A DNA stretch of 64,000 nt, from the NCBI RefSeq assembly GCF_030053595.1, contig NZ_JASGBQ010000012.1, positions 1 through 64,000 of the forward strand. The letters are read 5' to 3'. Each line of letters opens with the position of its first letter. Within the stretch, counting starts at the first letter, position 1. The notes below the pieces were generated by a model. The model did no database searches. It saw nothing but the letters and a program-made list of their open reading frames with translations, and was not told the DNA's origin. The position numbers and the translations under genes were made by a program. This document shows positions 26,062 through 35,343 of the stretch, one piece after another. This DNA is from Fusibacillus kribbianus (GTDB lineage: Bacteria > Bacillota > Clostridia > Lachnospirales > Lachnospiraceae).

Positions 26062-27063
26062 ATGGATTTGCAGAACAATACAGCGCTTCAGGACCAGGAG
26101 CTGCAGAAAATGAAGCAGCGGGTGCTGAACGGGGAACTCATTGGGAAGGAGGAAGCCCTTTGGCTGGCAGAGCAGCCGCTTTCGAAGCTAAGCAAAGCAG
26201 CCGATGAGATCCGACGGCATTTTTGCGGCAATGGCTTTGACATCTGTACGATTATCAACGGGAAGAGCGGGCGCTGTTCCGAGGACTGTAAATACTGCGC
26301 CCAGTCTGCTTTTTATCATACAGGGGCGGAGGAATATCCGCTGCTTTCCACAGAGGAGATCACAGAGCAGGCGAAATACAACGATGACAGAGGGGTGCTC
26401 CGGTATTCCATTGTCACGTCGGGGAAACGGCTGTCCGACCGGGAAGTGGACAGGATGTGCGAGAGCATCCGCGATATTAAGGAAAAGACGGGGATTGCCG
26501 TGTGCGTCTCCTTCGGGCTTCTGAACGAGGAACAGTACAGGCGCCTCAAGGAAGCCGGGGCAGAGCGGGTCCACAATAATCTGGAAAGCTCGAGAGCCTA
26601 TTTCCCTCAGGTCTGCACCACCCACACCTTTGACGACAAGATAGCTGCCATAAAAGCAGCCCGGGCGGCCGGGATGAGTGTATGCAGCGGCGGCATCATG
26701 GGGCTTGGAGAGACCATGGAGGACCGGATCGATATGGTACTGACGATCCGGGAGCTGGGAGTTCGCTCCATTCCGGTGAATATGCTGAATCCCATTCCGG
26801 GAACTCCCTATGAACACAACCGGCGTCTGACCGGCGACGATATGAGAAGGATCGTAGCTGTGTTCCGGTTCCTGGTACCGGATGCATCCATCCGGCTGGC
26901 AGGCGGCCGGGGACTTCTGCCCGACAAGGGTCGGGCCTGCTTCTGTTCCGGGGCTAACGCCGCCATTTCCGGCGATATGCTGACAACGGCGGGGATCACC
27001 ATAGAGCAGGATATGAAGCTCCTCGAAGAGCTTGGCTATGAACCGAGGCTTTGGGATAAATAG
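26062..27063 (+). CDS. bioB: Biotin synthase
   Basis: A 333-aa radical SAM enzyme that inserts sulfur into dethiobiotin. The CxxxCxxC cluster motif is CSEDCKYC in GKSGRCSEDCKYCAQS; VHNNLESSRAYFP and CSGGIMGLGET follow, and Arg and Cys residues for the second cluster region (RLAGGRGLL) are present. ATG 26062 follows AAAGGAAG. No other bio genes are nearby; the operator upstream suggests biotin repression. Only the last step of biotin synthesis is shown in this window. Confidence 0.93.
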   Translation: MDLQNNTALQDQELQKMKQRVLNGELIGKEEALWLAEQPLSKLSKAADEIRRHFCGNGFDICTIINGKSGRCSEDCKYCAQSAFYHTGAEEYPLLSTEEITEQAKYNDDRGVLRYSIVTSGKRLSDREVDRMCESIRDIKEKTGIAVCVSFGLLNEEQYRRLKEAGAERVHNNLESSRAYFPQVCTTHTFDDKIAAIKAARAAGMSVCSGGIMGLGETMEDRIDMVLTIRELGVRSIPVNMLNPIPGTPYEHNRRLTGDDMRRIVAVFRFLVPDASIRLAGGRGLLPDKGRACFCSGANAAISGDMLTTAGITIEQDMKLLEELGYEPRLWDK

Positions 27064-27074
27064 AAAATAAAAAA

Positions 27075-27121
27075 AGAACGGCGTATCGGATGGCTTTGAA
27101 GCTGCCGATACGCCGTTTTTA
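27075..27121. terminator. Bidirectional terminator between bioB and DUF401 gene
   Basis: ACGGCGTATCGG (27078-27089) pairs with CCGATACGCCGT (27105-27116). A T-run follows on the plus strand and an A-run precedes it, so both converging genes can use it. Confidence 0.85.
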
Positions 27122-28348
27122 TCAGAACCCGAGAGCGGTCAGAATACCGTAGTAGACGAACACCGCCAGAGTAAAGAGCGTTACCAGGGGCAGCGTCTTC
27201 TTGATCATTTTGCTTAAAGAGACGCCGTAATCTTCTGCACACAGGGTAAGGCAGACATGGACCGGTGAGATCTGCATGGCCACATAGTCAATGCTCATGA
27301 GCAGGACGAAAAGGGCCAGTCCGGGTGCGCCCGGCGCAAGGGAAGCCATGGCCATGGGCATGCAGAGGATAACGGCGGCCTGGTTTCCGGCGACCACTGC
27401 GGAGAAGAAGAAAATCAGCGCATAGATCAGGAAGGACGGAATCGGCAGGGAGGAAAACAACGCCGGCATCACAGTGACCACTCCGGTGGCGGTCAGAATT
27501 TCCTTAAAAATCATCACCAGAAGGCTGCTGATCAGAAGCTTCGGTTCAAAGGCGGTGCGCAGAAAGGAAATCAGCTCCGCCGGGCGGAATCTGTTCACAA
27601 AAATGTTGACAACAATACAGATCAGCACGGCGAGGGGCACCCGCAGCCTGAAAAAAAGGATCAGGACAATGGCAAGGGCAATGGGCCAGATGCTTTTTAC
27701 GAGAAGCTTCCAGTAAAAGGCTTTTGGCTTGTCCGGGACAATACCGCTGTCCTTGGGAATCTTTCGCAGGTAAACGATCCAGCCGACTGCAAACAGAAGG
27801 ATTACCATGGGGATCATGGCAAGGATGAAGGAGGAGGTCGTTACCCGTCCGCCGGACAGGGTGATGGCAATGAAGATCGTCGTGTAGGTGGGGAGAAAGC
27901 TTTCGGAAATATGGCGGAAATAGGAGGTGATGCAGGCCTTTTCCTCGGTGGTAAGCTCATCTCCCACGCTGCCCCGCACAATGGGGCCGCAGATGATGAC
28001 GGTGCTGGCGGCAGGGAGCATTCCCAGAATAAAGGGGACAATGGAGACATTGATGCGCCGGTTGTTGAACAGTCCGTTCATGGCCAGCTGTGCATTGCTC
28101 AGGTTTTTTCTGTCCTCCATCATCCGCTGCAGATAGGTCAGGGTATAGAGCACAAGGAGTACTTCGATGGTCGATGAGGACAGAGCGCCGTCCCTCACCG
28201 CCGTGGCAGCAGTGGAAACAGGAAGCTGAAAGAGCAGGACGGCGGCCACGGAGGCTGCGGCAACTGCTATGGAAAGCGGTTTTTTCAACCACATGATCCC
28301 GATAATAATGAAAAAAACAAGTACAAGCTTCAGAATTTCCAGATACAT
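27122..28348 (-). CDS. DUF401 family membrane transporter
   Basis: A 408-aa protein with 10 or more hydrophobic segments and the DUF401 motifs LPAASTVIICGPIV, PTYTTIFIAITLSGG and VAGNQAAVILCMPMA. DUF401 belongs to the ion-transporter superfamily that includes ArsB/CitMHS-like carriers. Monocistronic. Substrate unknown. Confidence 0.8.
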   Translation of the reverse strand: MYLEILKLVLVFFIIIGIMWLKKPLSIAVAAASVAAVLLFQLPVSTAATAVRDGALSSSTIEVLLVLYTLTYLQRMMEDRKNLSNAQLAMNGLFNNRRINVSIVPFILGMLPAASTVIICGPIVRGSVGDELTTEEKACITSYFRHISESFLPTYTTIFIAITLSGGRVTTSSFILAMIPMVILLFAVGWIVYLRKIPKDSGIVPDKPKAFYWKLLVKSIWPIALAIVLILFFRLRVPLAVLICIVVNIFVNRFRPAELISFLRTAFEPKLLISSLLVMIFKEILTATGVVTVMPALFSSLPIPSFLIYALIFFFSAVVAGNQAAVILCMPMAMASLAPGAPGLALFVLLMSIDYVAMQISPVHVCLTLCAEDYGVSLSKMIKKTLPLVTLFTLAVFVYYGILTALGF

Positions 28349-28443
28349 ATCGTTTCCTCTTTCTCAAATGTAATAGACATGAATTAATTATATAGGCAGG
28401 CCTTTCTTTGGGCAAGAAATATTTGTCGAAAAAGCGGTTGTTC

Positions 28444-28473
28444 TTGTGCTTTTTTGGGGGAAAATGCTATAAT
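28444..28473 (+). promoter_or_regulatory. Extended -10 promoter of the P-type ATPase gene
   Basis: TGCTATAAT (28465-28473) is an extended -10 box, with TTGTGC (28444-28449) 18 bp upstream. Confidence 0.6.
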
Positions 28474-28484
28474 GGGCACAACAC

Positions 28485-28511
28485 GTAAAGCATGTAAAGA
28501 ATGTAAAGCAT
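28485..28511 (+). repeat. Three tandem 9-bp repeats in the ATPase leader
   Basis: GTAAAGCAT, GTAAAGAAT and GTAAAGCAT follow one another directly, between the -10 box and the start codon. Could be a regulator site or slippage product. Confidence 0.6.
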
Positions 28512-28531
28512 GAAGAGCGCTTTGCAGAAGA

Positions 28532-30985
28532 ATGGCTGCAAAACAGGGCGTGAAAAAGGGGGCGGCAGGACAAGGGATGTCGGAGTCAAACGGAAAGGGC
28601 GGCAGATATGGAACGACAGGACTTTCGTCGGCCCAGGTGCAGGAGCGGATGGCGAAGGGACTGCGGAATCTGCCGGTGGAGACCCCGTCCAAATCAGTGG
28701 GGCAGATCGTGGCGGGCAGTATCTTTACTTTTTTCAATTTTATATTTGCGGTGCTGGCAGCCTGCCTGATCCTTGTGGGTCATTATAAGCAGATGCTGTT
28801 TCTCGTCGCCGTCATTGTGAACGCAGTGATCGGCATTGTCCAGCAGCTTCGTTCCAAACGGGTGGTGGACCGGCTTTCTCTGGTGGCTCAGGCGCAGTAC
28901 CCTGTGATCCGGGATGGGCAGGAATTTGAGTGCCCATCTGACGGGCTTGTACAGGATGATATGGTGATCTTTCAGGCCGGCGCCCAGATACCGGCGGATG
29001 CTGTGGTGATAGAAGGGGAAGCAAGAGCCAGCGAGGCGCTGATCACCGGCGAGGCTGATGCAGTATACAAAAAACCGGGATCGGAGCTTAAATCGGGCAG
29101 CTTTATTCTGTCGGGACATTGTCTGGCAAGACTGACCCATGTGGGAGCGGATTCCTACGCTTCCCGACTCACGGTGGAGGCCAGAAAAAAAGGCTTCGGG
29201 AAGAAATCGGAGATGATGAATTCCCTTGATAAAATACTCCGGGTGATCGCCGTTGCCCTGGTTCCCATGGGTCTTCTGCTGTTCTGGAAGCAGCACTGGA
29301 TCCTCGGCTTTGATATCGGGGGAGCCACGGTGGCTGTCATTGCGGCTCTGGTGGGAATGATACCGGAAGGGCTCTACCTCCTTACCAGTGTGGCGCTGGC
29401 GCTTTCCGTCATGCGGCTGGCAAAGGGAAACACGGTCGTCCATGAGATGAGCTGTGTTGAGACTCTGGCACGGGTGGATGTGCTCTGTGTGGACAAGACC
29501 GGCACCATTACGGAGCCCAGAATGCAGGTGTCCGGGGTCGTCTGCCTTAATGAAGAAAGAGGAGAGGCTTTTATTAGCCGTTTTTTATACGCTTATTGCG
29601 GAGCTCTGGAGATGGACAACGAGACAGCCATGGCCATGGAGCGGTACTGCAGAGACCTGGAGGAAGAAAAGCCGTTCTGCCCCTGGAGGGTACTCCGGGC
29701 GATTCCCTTCCAGTCAAAAACAAAATGGAGCGCAGTTACCTTTGAAGAACAGGGGACCTTTGTAATGGGAGCACCGGAGGTGCTCATGGGGAACGCGCTG
29801 GACGGGGAGGAGGAACTTTCCCGCCGGCTGAAGAGCTGTGAGGAGCGGGGAGAACGGGCAATTCTGGCGGCGGAGTACAGGGGAAGCCCTGAGGAGGGGA
29901 AAACCCTCACGGGACAGACAGTTCCGCTGGCATTGATCGTCATTGCCAACAACATACGGGAAAATGCGGAGGAGACCTTCCGGTATTTTGAAAGCCAGGG
30001 AGTCACGGTCAAAGTGATCTCCGGAGACAATCCCATGACAGTTTCCAGAATCGCCGAACAGGTGGGAATTTCCGGAGCGGACCGGTTTGTGGACGCCAGG
30101 AGCCTTAAATCGGAGGAAGAGCTTTCCCGGGCGGCAGAGGCTTATACCGTATTCGGAAGAGTGACGCCGGAGCAGAAGCGGGAGCTTGTGAAGGCTCTGA
30201 AGGCCGGAGGCCACACGGTGGCCATGACCGGCGACGGGGTCAACGATGTGCTGGCTCTCAAGGATGCCGACTGCGGCGTGGCCATGGCATCCGGCAGCGA
30301 CGCAGCCTGCCAGGCGGCCCACCTGGTTCTTCTGGATTCGGATTTTTCGGCCATGCCGCGGGTAGTGGCTGAGGGACGCCGCGTGATCAATAATATCGAG
30401 CGGGCGGCAGCTCTTTTTCTGGTGAAAAATATTTTTTCCTTCGTTCTCACGGTCATTCTGCTTTTTATTCCGTTCCCTTATCCGCTGATGCCCATTCAGC
30501 TTACCATGATCGGAATGTTTGCCATCGGTGTTCCTTCATTTTTGCTTGCTCTGGAACCAAATGAGGAGCTGATCCGGGGCCGGTTTATTTACAATGTGGC
30601 AGTGAAGGCACTTCCGGGCGGACTGACCAATGTGGCAGCAGTGCTGGTCGTTTCTGTTGTTTGTACCGTCATGGGCTGGACAACGGGGGTCATGAACACC
30701 ATGGCCGGCGCAGCCGTGGGCTTTGTGGGCATTCTGGTGCTGGCGCAGGTGTGTATGCCCTTTGACAGAAAGCGGTTTGCCATCTGGAGCTCCATGGCTC
30801 TTTTGATGGGAATCAATATTATTATTCTGGGACCGGTGCTGTATTCGCTGGTGAGCCTTACCCTTTTCCAGCTGATGATCCTTGGGATCATCCTCGGAGC
30901 AGCCTGGCCGTTTCTGGTCCTCATGAGACGGCTGGTAGATGCGGTAAATGACCGGATCCATAATATTGATGCCAGGCGCTTGTGA
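28532..30985 (+). CDS. Cation-transporting P-type ATPase
   Basis: An 817-aa pump: actuator-domain loop LITGEADAVY, M4 motif MIPEGLYLLTSVALALS, phosphorylation site VDKTGTITEP, N-domain KTKWSAV and hinge TGDGVNDVLALKDADCGVA. The PEGL motif in M4 and the organisation resemble CtpE/calcium-type P2 pumps rather than the CPx copper type, so Ca2+ or Mg2+ is more likely. The start is uncertain: ATG 28532 has only a weak RBS and ATG 28577 is an alternative. The MarR-type regulator follows 50 nt later. Confidence 0.87.
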   Translation: MAAKQGVKKGAAGQGMSESNGKGGRYGTTGLSSAQVQERMAKGLRNLPVETPSKSVGQIVAGSIFTFFNFIFAVLAACLILVGHYKQMLFLVAVIVNAVIGIVQQLRSKRVVDRLSLVAQAQYPVIRDGQEFECPSDGLVQDDMVIFQAGAQIPADAVVIEGEARASEALITGEADAVYKKPGSELKSGSFILSGHCLARLTHVGADSYASRLTVEARKKGFGKKSEMMNSLDKILRVIAVALVPMGLLLFWKQHWILGFDIGGATVAVIAALVGMIPEGLYLLTSVALALSVMRLAKGNTVVHEMSCVETLARVDVLCVDKTGTITEPRMQVSGVVCLNEERGEAFISRFLYAYCGALEMDNETAMAMERYCRDLEEEKPFCPWRVLRAIPFQSKTKWSAVTFEEQGTFVMGAPEVLMGNALDGEEELSRRLKSCEERGERAILAAEYRGSPEEGKTLTGQTVPLALIVIANNIRENAEETFRYFESQGVTVKVISGDNPMTVSRIAEQVGISGADRFVDARSLKSEEELSRAAEAYTVFGRVTPEQKRELVKALKAGGHTVAMTGDGVNDVLALKDADCGVAMASGSDAACQAAHLVLLDSDFSAMPRVVAEGRRVINNIERAAALFLVKNIFSFVLTVILLFIPFPYPLMPIQLTMIGMFAIGVPSFLLALEPNEELIRGRFIYNVAVKALPGGLTNVAAVLVVSVVCTVMGWTTGVMNTMAGAAVGFVGILVLAQVCMPFDRKRFAIWSSMALLMGINIIILGPVLYSLVSLTLFQLMILGIILGAAWPFLVLMRRLVDAVNDRIHNIDARRL

Positions 30986-31035
30986 TTTTTTGGGGATTGT
31001 GATAGTCTATATTATATATGCGGGGAGGTGGGGAA

Positions 31036-31476
31036 ATGGACAGCTATGATACCTTCAATCATATCCTGGTGAGCTTGTTCAATGAGATTATGGATATCGA
31101 GGAAAAGGCCATTATCACCGAAAGCTTTCAGGATATTACCAACAACGATATGCATGTGATCGAAGCCATCGGGATCGGGACGCCGAAAAACATGTCAGCC
31201 ATTGCAAAGCAGCTCCATGTGACCACCGGTACATTGACCATATCCATGAACAGCCTGGTGAAGAAGGGGTATGTGAAGCGAGAACGCAGCGAGCGGGACA
31301 GGCGGGTCGTTTATATTATGCTGACGGCCAAGGGCAAGCTGGCTTACAGGCACCACGCCGAGTTCCATCGGAAGATGACGGAGGCTTTGGTGGAAGGGCT
31401 GGATCCGGAGGAAACGAAGCTTCTGGTGCGGGCCCTCACCAATTTGAAGAATTTTTTCGAAAATTATGCAAAATAA
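31036..31476 (+). CDS. MarR-family regulator, FabT-like
   Basis: A 146-aa winged-helix protein: NNDMHVIEAIGIG then KNMSAIAKQLHVTTGTLTISMNSLVKKGYVKRERSERDRRVVYI, the MarR recognition helix and wing. The N-terminal FNHILVSLFNEIMDIEEKAI resembles FabT, the fatty-acid synthesis repressor, which normally sits at the head of a fab operon; no fab genes are here. ATG 31036 follows GGGGAGG; the frame is open 18 nt more. Confidence 0.8.
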   Translation: MDSYDTFNHILVSLFNEIMDIEEKAIITESFQDITNNDMHVIEAIGIGTPKNMSAIAKQLHVTTGTLTISMNSLVKKGYVKRERSERDRRVVYIMLTAKGKLAYRHHAEFHRKMTEALVEGLDPEETKLLVRALTNLKNFFENYAK

Positions 31477-31483
31477 AGATTAA

Positions 31484-31527
31484 ATACCGCCGAATGTACG
31501 GGGAAGCCCGTTTTCGGCGGTATAATT
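31484..31527. terminator. Bidirectional terminator between the MarR gene and glgB
   Basis: ATACCGCCGAA (31484-31494) pairs with TTCGGCGGTAT (31513-31523), with a second small stem inside, followed by AATTTTAAT. Confidence 0.75.
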
Positions 31528-33408
31528 TTAATATTTAAAAATTGCAGTCCCGTAAGGAGGAAGAGGATAAGCGAAGGAATAGCTTCTGCCGTCGCAGTCC
31601 TTCTTCTCTGCTGTGAAGACCTTCTGCTCCTTCTTTTCCAGCAGACCGTGGTCATTGTCCAGAAGCAGCGTATAGTTTCCTTTTTTGGGTACGCCGACCC
31701 TGTAATCACTTCGCTCCACGGGAGTGAAATTGCAGATGAAAAGCAGATTGTTGCGGCGGGTGGGGCTCTTTCTCACGAAGCTGAAAATGCTTCTGTCAGC
31801 ATCGTCGCAGTTGATCCACTCAAAGCCGTTCCAGTCGTAATCCCTGCCGTAGAAGGCGGGGTATTTTTTATACAGATGAAGCAGATCGCGGAAGTAATTC
31901 TGCAAATCTTTGTGAAGCGGCTCCTTTAAGAGGAACCAGTCGAGCTCCCGTTCCTCGCTCCATTCTCTCAGCTGTCCGAACTCCTGTCCCATAAACAGAA
32001 GCTTTTTGCCGGGATGGCCCATCATAAAGGTATAGGCTGTCTTCAGGTTGGCGAACTTGTCCGCCGGATAGCCGGGCATCTTGTTTAACATGGAGCATTT
32101 CAGGTGAACCACCTCATCGTGGGAGAGTACCAGGATAAAGTTTTCACTGCAGGCATAGGTCATGCCGAAGGTCATCTTATTATGGTTGAACTTCCGGAAA
32201 TAGGGATCCAGCTTCATGTATTCCAGGAAATCGTGCATCCAGCCCATGTTCCACTTGAAGGTAAAGCCCAGGCCGCCGTTTTTAGCCTCGTCTGTGACCT
32301 TGGGCCAGGCAGTGGATTCTTCGGCAATGACCATGGCGCCGGGATTCCGTTTTCCCATGATGCTGTTCAGATGTCTGAAAAACTCGATGGCTTCCAGGTT
32401 TTCATGGCCGCCGTATTGGTTGGCTACCCACTGGCCGTCCTGTTTGCCGTAATCCAGATAAAGCATGGAAGCGACCGCATCCACGCGGAGACCGTCCACA
32501 TGGAATTTTTCTACCCAGAAAAGGGCGCTGGCAATGAGAAAGTTGGAGACCTCATGCTTGCCGTAGTCAAAAATCTTTGTGCCCCAGTCAGGATGCTCGC
32601 CCTTCCTGGGATCGGCATATTCATAGAGGGGACTGCCGTCAAAATCAGCCAGTCCGTGGGCATCTCTGGGGAAGTGGGCAGGAACCCAGTCCAGGATCAC
32701 GCCGATGCCCTTCCGGTGCATATAATCCACGAAATATTTGAAATCGTCAGGAGTTCCATAGCGGGAGGTGGGGGCAAAGTAGCCGGTTACCTGATAGCCC
32801 CAGGAGCCGTCGAAGGGATATTCCAGAAGTCCCATCAGTTCCACATGGGTATAACCCATCTCCTTTATGTAGGATGCCAGTTCCACGGCCAGTTCCCGGT
32901 AGTTCAGGGACTCCTCTCCCTTTTTTCTCCAGGAGCCCAGATGGATCTCATAAATGGACAGAGGAGCCTGGGTCATCTGGCTTTTTTCTCTCTTTTCCAT
33001 CCAGTGGTCATCCTTCCAGCGGAAGGATGAGGCGGGACAGATCCGGGAAGCCGTGCCGGGACGAAGCTCCGCCCAGGAGGCATAGGGATCTGATTTGTAA
33101 AGCTTATTGCCGGTCTGTGTGGTGATGACGTATTTGTAAAGGCCGCCCGGTTTGGCATCGGAGGTGAAAAGCTCATGGATGCCGGAGGTGCCGATGGGTG
33201 TCATCGGATGACTGTCCTCAGACCAGCCGTTAAACTCGCCGGTTACGGATACGGAGACAGCATGGGGAGCCCATACGGCAAAATAAACCCCCTTTTTGCC
33301 GTTCCTGGCCATCGGATGAGCGCCCAGCTTCTCGTAAATTTCATAGTGCGTACCTTCTCCAAACAGGTAGCAGTCGGTTTCTGTGATAAACCCCGTTGTT
33401 TTCTCCAT
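31528..33408 (-). CDS. glgB: 1,4-alpha-glucan branching enzyme
   Basis: A 626-aa GH13 enzyme with an N-terminal CBM48 module (VYFAVWAPHAVSVSVTGEFNGW) and the catalytic regions DWVPAHFP, GLRVDAVASMLYLDY (nucleophile Asp), AEESTAWP (acid/base Glu) and LSHDEVVH. It introduces alpha-1,6 branches into glycogen. ATG 33408 is 4 nt after the upstream gene's stop, with GGGG as weak RBS, implying coupled translation. Confidence 0.93.
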   Translation of the reverse strand: MEKTTGFITETDCYLFGEGTHYEIYEKLGAHPMARNGKKGVYFAVWAPHAVSVSVTGEFNGWSEDSHPMTPIGTSGIHELFTSDAKPGGLYKYVITTQTGNKLYKSDPYASWAELRPGTASRICPASSFRWKDDHWMEKREKSQMTQAPLSIYEIHLGSWRKKGEESLNYRELAVELASYIKEMGYTHVELMGLLEYPFDGSWGYQVTGYFAPTSRYGTPDDFKYFVDYMHRKGIGVILDWVPAHFPRDAHGLADFDGSPLYEYADPRKGEHPDWGTKIFDYGKHEVSNFLIASALFWVEKFHVDGLRVDAVASMLYLDYGKQDGQWVANQYGGHENLEAIEFFRHLNSIMGKRNPGAMVIAEESTAWPKVTDEAKNGGLGFTFKWNMGWMHDFLEYMKLDPYFRKFNHNKMTFGMTYACSENFILVLSHDEVVHLKCSMLNKMPGYPADKFANLKTAYTFMMGHPGKKLLFMGQEFGQLREWSEERELDWFLLKEPLHKDLQNYFRDLLHLYKKYPAFYGRDYDWNGFEWINCDDADRSIFSFVRKSPTRRNNLLFICNFTPVERSDYRVGVPKKGNYTLLLDNDHGLLEKKEQKVFTAEKKDCDGRSYSFAYPLPPYGTAIFKY

Positions 33409-33412
33409 AGGA

Positions 33413-34762
33413 TTACCCCACAATCTTTAATATTTTGCTTTCACAGCCATCCAAAGCAAGGTTCAGACAGCCGTTATCAATCGCGATTTTTTCACCGGAA
33501 ACGAGATCCACCGCTTCTTTTCCGCCCATGGGCAGCCGGAAAGAGAGGAAAGCCCCGTTTTCATCAATATTGACGGCGGTGATGATGTGCTCCTCATCCA
33601 GGGAGCGGGCGTAGGCATACTGCCGGTTGGTCAGCAGAAGCTCCCGGTACATACCGGTGCAGAGAGCTGGATGCTGCCGGTGCAGCTTTGCCAGCCTTCC
33701 GATGTGATCGGTCAGATCATTGTGAAGCTTTGCAAACTGCTCCGGGGCAATGGCCGGACGCAGCATATCGTCACAGGTAGAGGTCCGGGCGCCTTCGATG
33801 CCCCACTCGGAACCGTAATACACGGAGGGGATCCCCGGAAGGGTAAACAGCATAGTATAAACCGTGGTGATATGCCGTTTGTTGTTCAGCTTGCTCATGA
33901 TCCTGTTCTCATCATGATTATCCACGAAGGTATACAGATTAATATTGCGGTAAATGCCGCCGTTTGCTTCAGACTGGCGGCGGATCGTATGGGCGATCTC
34001 AAAACAGTTATAATCGTTGTGGCCGGAATACAGCCCCTTATGAAGCTCATAGTTGGTCACGGAATGGAGCATGGAGGGGTTGGCCCAGCGGCTGTAATCG
34101 CCGTGGATGACCTCGCCCATGAGCCAGAAATCCGTCTTCAGATGCTCCGTGTGATGACGGAGCGCCTTCATGAAATCAAAATCCAACACGTTGGCGCAGT
34201 CCAGCCGGATGCCGTCAATGTCAAATTCTTTAACCCAGAAGGACACGACATCCAGCAGATAATCGCGGACAGCCGGATTTTGGAGGTTCAGGGCCGGAAG
34301 CTCATAATGGCCCTGCCACGCCTCATAGGAAAAGGAATCACCGAGGGGACTTCCCTGCCAGAAGTTTATGCCCTTATACCAGTCCCTGAAGGCGGAAGCT
34401 TCCCGATGCTCTTTAATATCCTGAAATGCAAAAAATTCCCGCCCGGTATGGTTGAAGACGCCGTCCACGACCACATGAATACCGGCTTCATGGCACAGCT
34501 TCACAAATTGTCTGAAATCATCGTTTGTGCCCAGGCGCCGGTCCACCAGGCGGAAATCCCTGGTGTCATAACCGTGCCTGGTGGATTCAAACAGCGGCCC
34601 TATGTAAATGGCCGAGATCCCCAGCGCTGTCAGGTGGGGGATCCAGGCATTGAGCTGACGGAACCGGTCGGCAGGAGCTGCCTCGTGATTCTCCTTTGGT
34701 GCTCCGGTCATTCCCAAAGGATACATATGATAAAATACGCTGTTGTCGTACCAGGCTGACAT
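33413..34762 (-). CDS. GH13 alpha-amylase / cyclomaltodextrinase-like enzyme
   Basis: A 449-aa GH13 protein with regions I-IV: VVDGVFNHTG, GIRLDCANVLDF, LMGEVIHGDY and FVDNHDENR. No signal peptide, so it acts on internal maltodextrin or glycogen. GGAGG precedes the ATG by 6 nt. It is upstream of and coupled to glgB, pointing to glycogen turnover. Exact specificity unclear. Confidence 0.88.
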   Translation of the reverse strand: MSAWYDNSVFYHMYPLGMTGAPKENHEAAPADRFRQLNAWIPHLTALGISAIYIGPLFESTRHGYDTRDFRLVDRRLGTNDDFRQFVKLCHEAGIHVVVDGVFNHTGREFFAFQDIKEHREASAFRDWYKGINFWQGSPLGDSFSYEAWQGHYELPALNLQNPAVRDYLLDVVSFWVKEFDIDGIRLDCANVLDFDFMKALRHHTEHLKTDFWLMGEVIHGDYSRWANPSMLHSVTNYELHKGLYSGHNDYNCFEIAHTIRRQSEANGGIYRNINLYTFVDNHDENRIMSKLNNKRHITTVYTMLFTLPGIPSVYYGSEWGIEGARTSTCDDMLRPAIAPEQFAKLHNDLTDHIGRLAKLHRQHPALCTGMYRELLLTNRQYAYARSLDEEHIITAVNIDENGAFLSFRLPMGGKEAVDLVSGEKIAIDNGCLNLALDGCESKILKIVG

Positions 34763-34839
34763 AAATTACCTCCAAAATTGTACTGATTTCATTTTACCAA
34801 CTATAAAGGGGGAGGTCAAGGTACACTTTGGGAGGAGTG

Positions 34840-35061
34840 TCATCGCCTGATTCTGAATTTTTGCTGCTGCCCGGCGGATGTAGTTCCCTCCAGCTGTTTT
34901 GCCTGCTTTAAGAGAAACTGGTACCGGATCCCGGCGGCCTTCAGGGTATAACTGTAATAATCGATGAGGGCCGGATCTGTGACATAGTCGAAATTTCGCA
35001 GGGCATTGTCGATGGTTTTCTTTGTCTCGTATAGTTCTCGTTTCAGTTCCATATTTTTCAT
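34840..35061 (-). CDS. DUF2508 (YaaL-like) protein
   Basis: A 73-aa soluble protein with ALRNFDYVTDPALIDYYSY and AAGIRYQFLLKQAKQL, the DUF2508 signature. In many Firmicutes the gene follows recR; here it is 29 kb away from it. ATG 35061 follows AAGGAG at 8 nt. Function unknown. Confidence 0.8.
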   Translation of the reverse strand: MKNMELKRELYETKKTIDNALRNFDYVTDPALIDYYSYTLKAAGIRYQFLLKQAKQLEGTTSAGQQQKFRIRR

Positions 35062-35343
35062 GGCGGTCACTCCTTCCTGATTCCAAGTATGGCAGAAAAT
35101 GGATGGGGTTATGCTGGAAAAAAATGGGGAAATTTTAGATGTGGGAAGGAGGGAAGGAAGTTGACGGCAGCGATTCCCAGATCCTTGGGATGTACAAAGT
35201 CGTGAAGGGGTGTGCTGTTCTGAATTTACTGCAGGCGTTCCTGCTACAGATTCCGGAACAAGCCAGGAGAAACAGGCGGCATTTTACATTTAACAAGAAT
35301 ATTGTTATAATATAGGCAAACAGTGTTTGTCAAGGAGGCAAAC
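35062..35343. other. Intergenic stretch without a recognisable gene
   Basis: About 280 nt between the DUF2508 gene and the DUF3786 gene. It holds divergent RBS sequences, a small CCCAGATCCTTGGG hairpin and the DUF3786 promoter. I see no RNA gene or ORF with an RBS in it. Confidence 0.5.
35283..35311 (+). promoter_or_regulatory. Promoter of the DUF3786 gene
   Basis: TTTACA (35283-35288) and TATAAT (35306-35311) with 17-bp spacing, 33 bp before the GTG start. Confidence 0.75.

Noticed and set aside
28532-28576. Firm choice of the P-type ATPase start
   Set aside because: Neither ATG 28532 nor ATG 28577 has a clear RBS, so the start is left open and the longer form reported.
31100-35100. Glycogen genes glgA/glgC expected near glgB
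   Set aside because: Only the amylase-like gene and glgB are present; neighbours are a MarR regulator and DUF2508.
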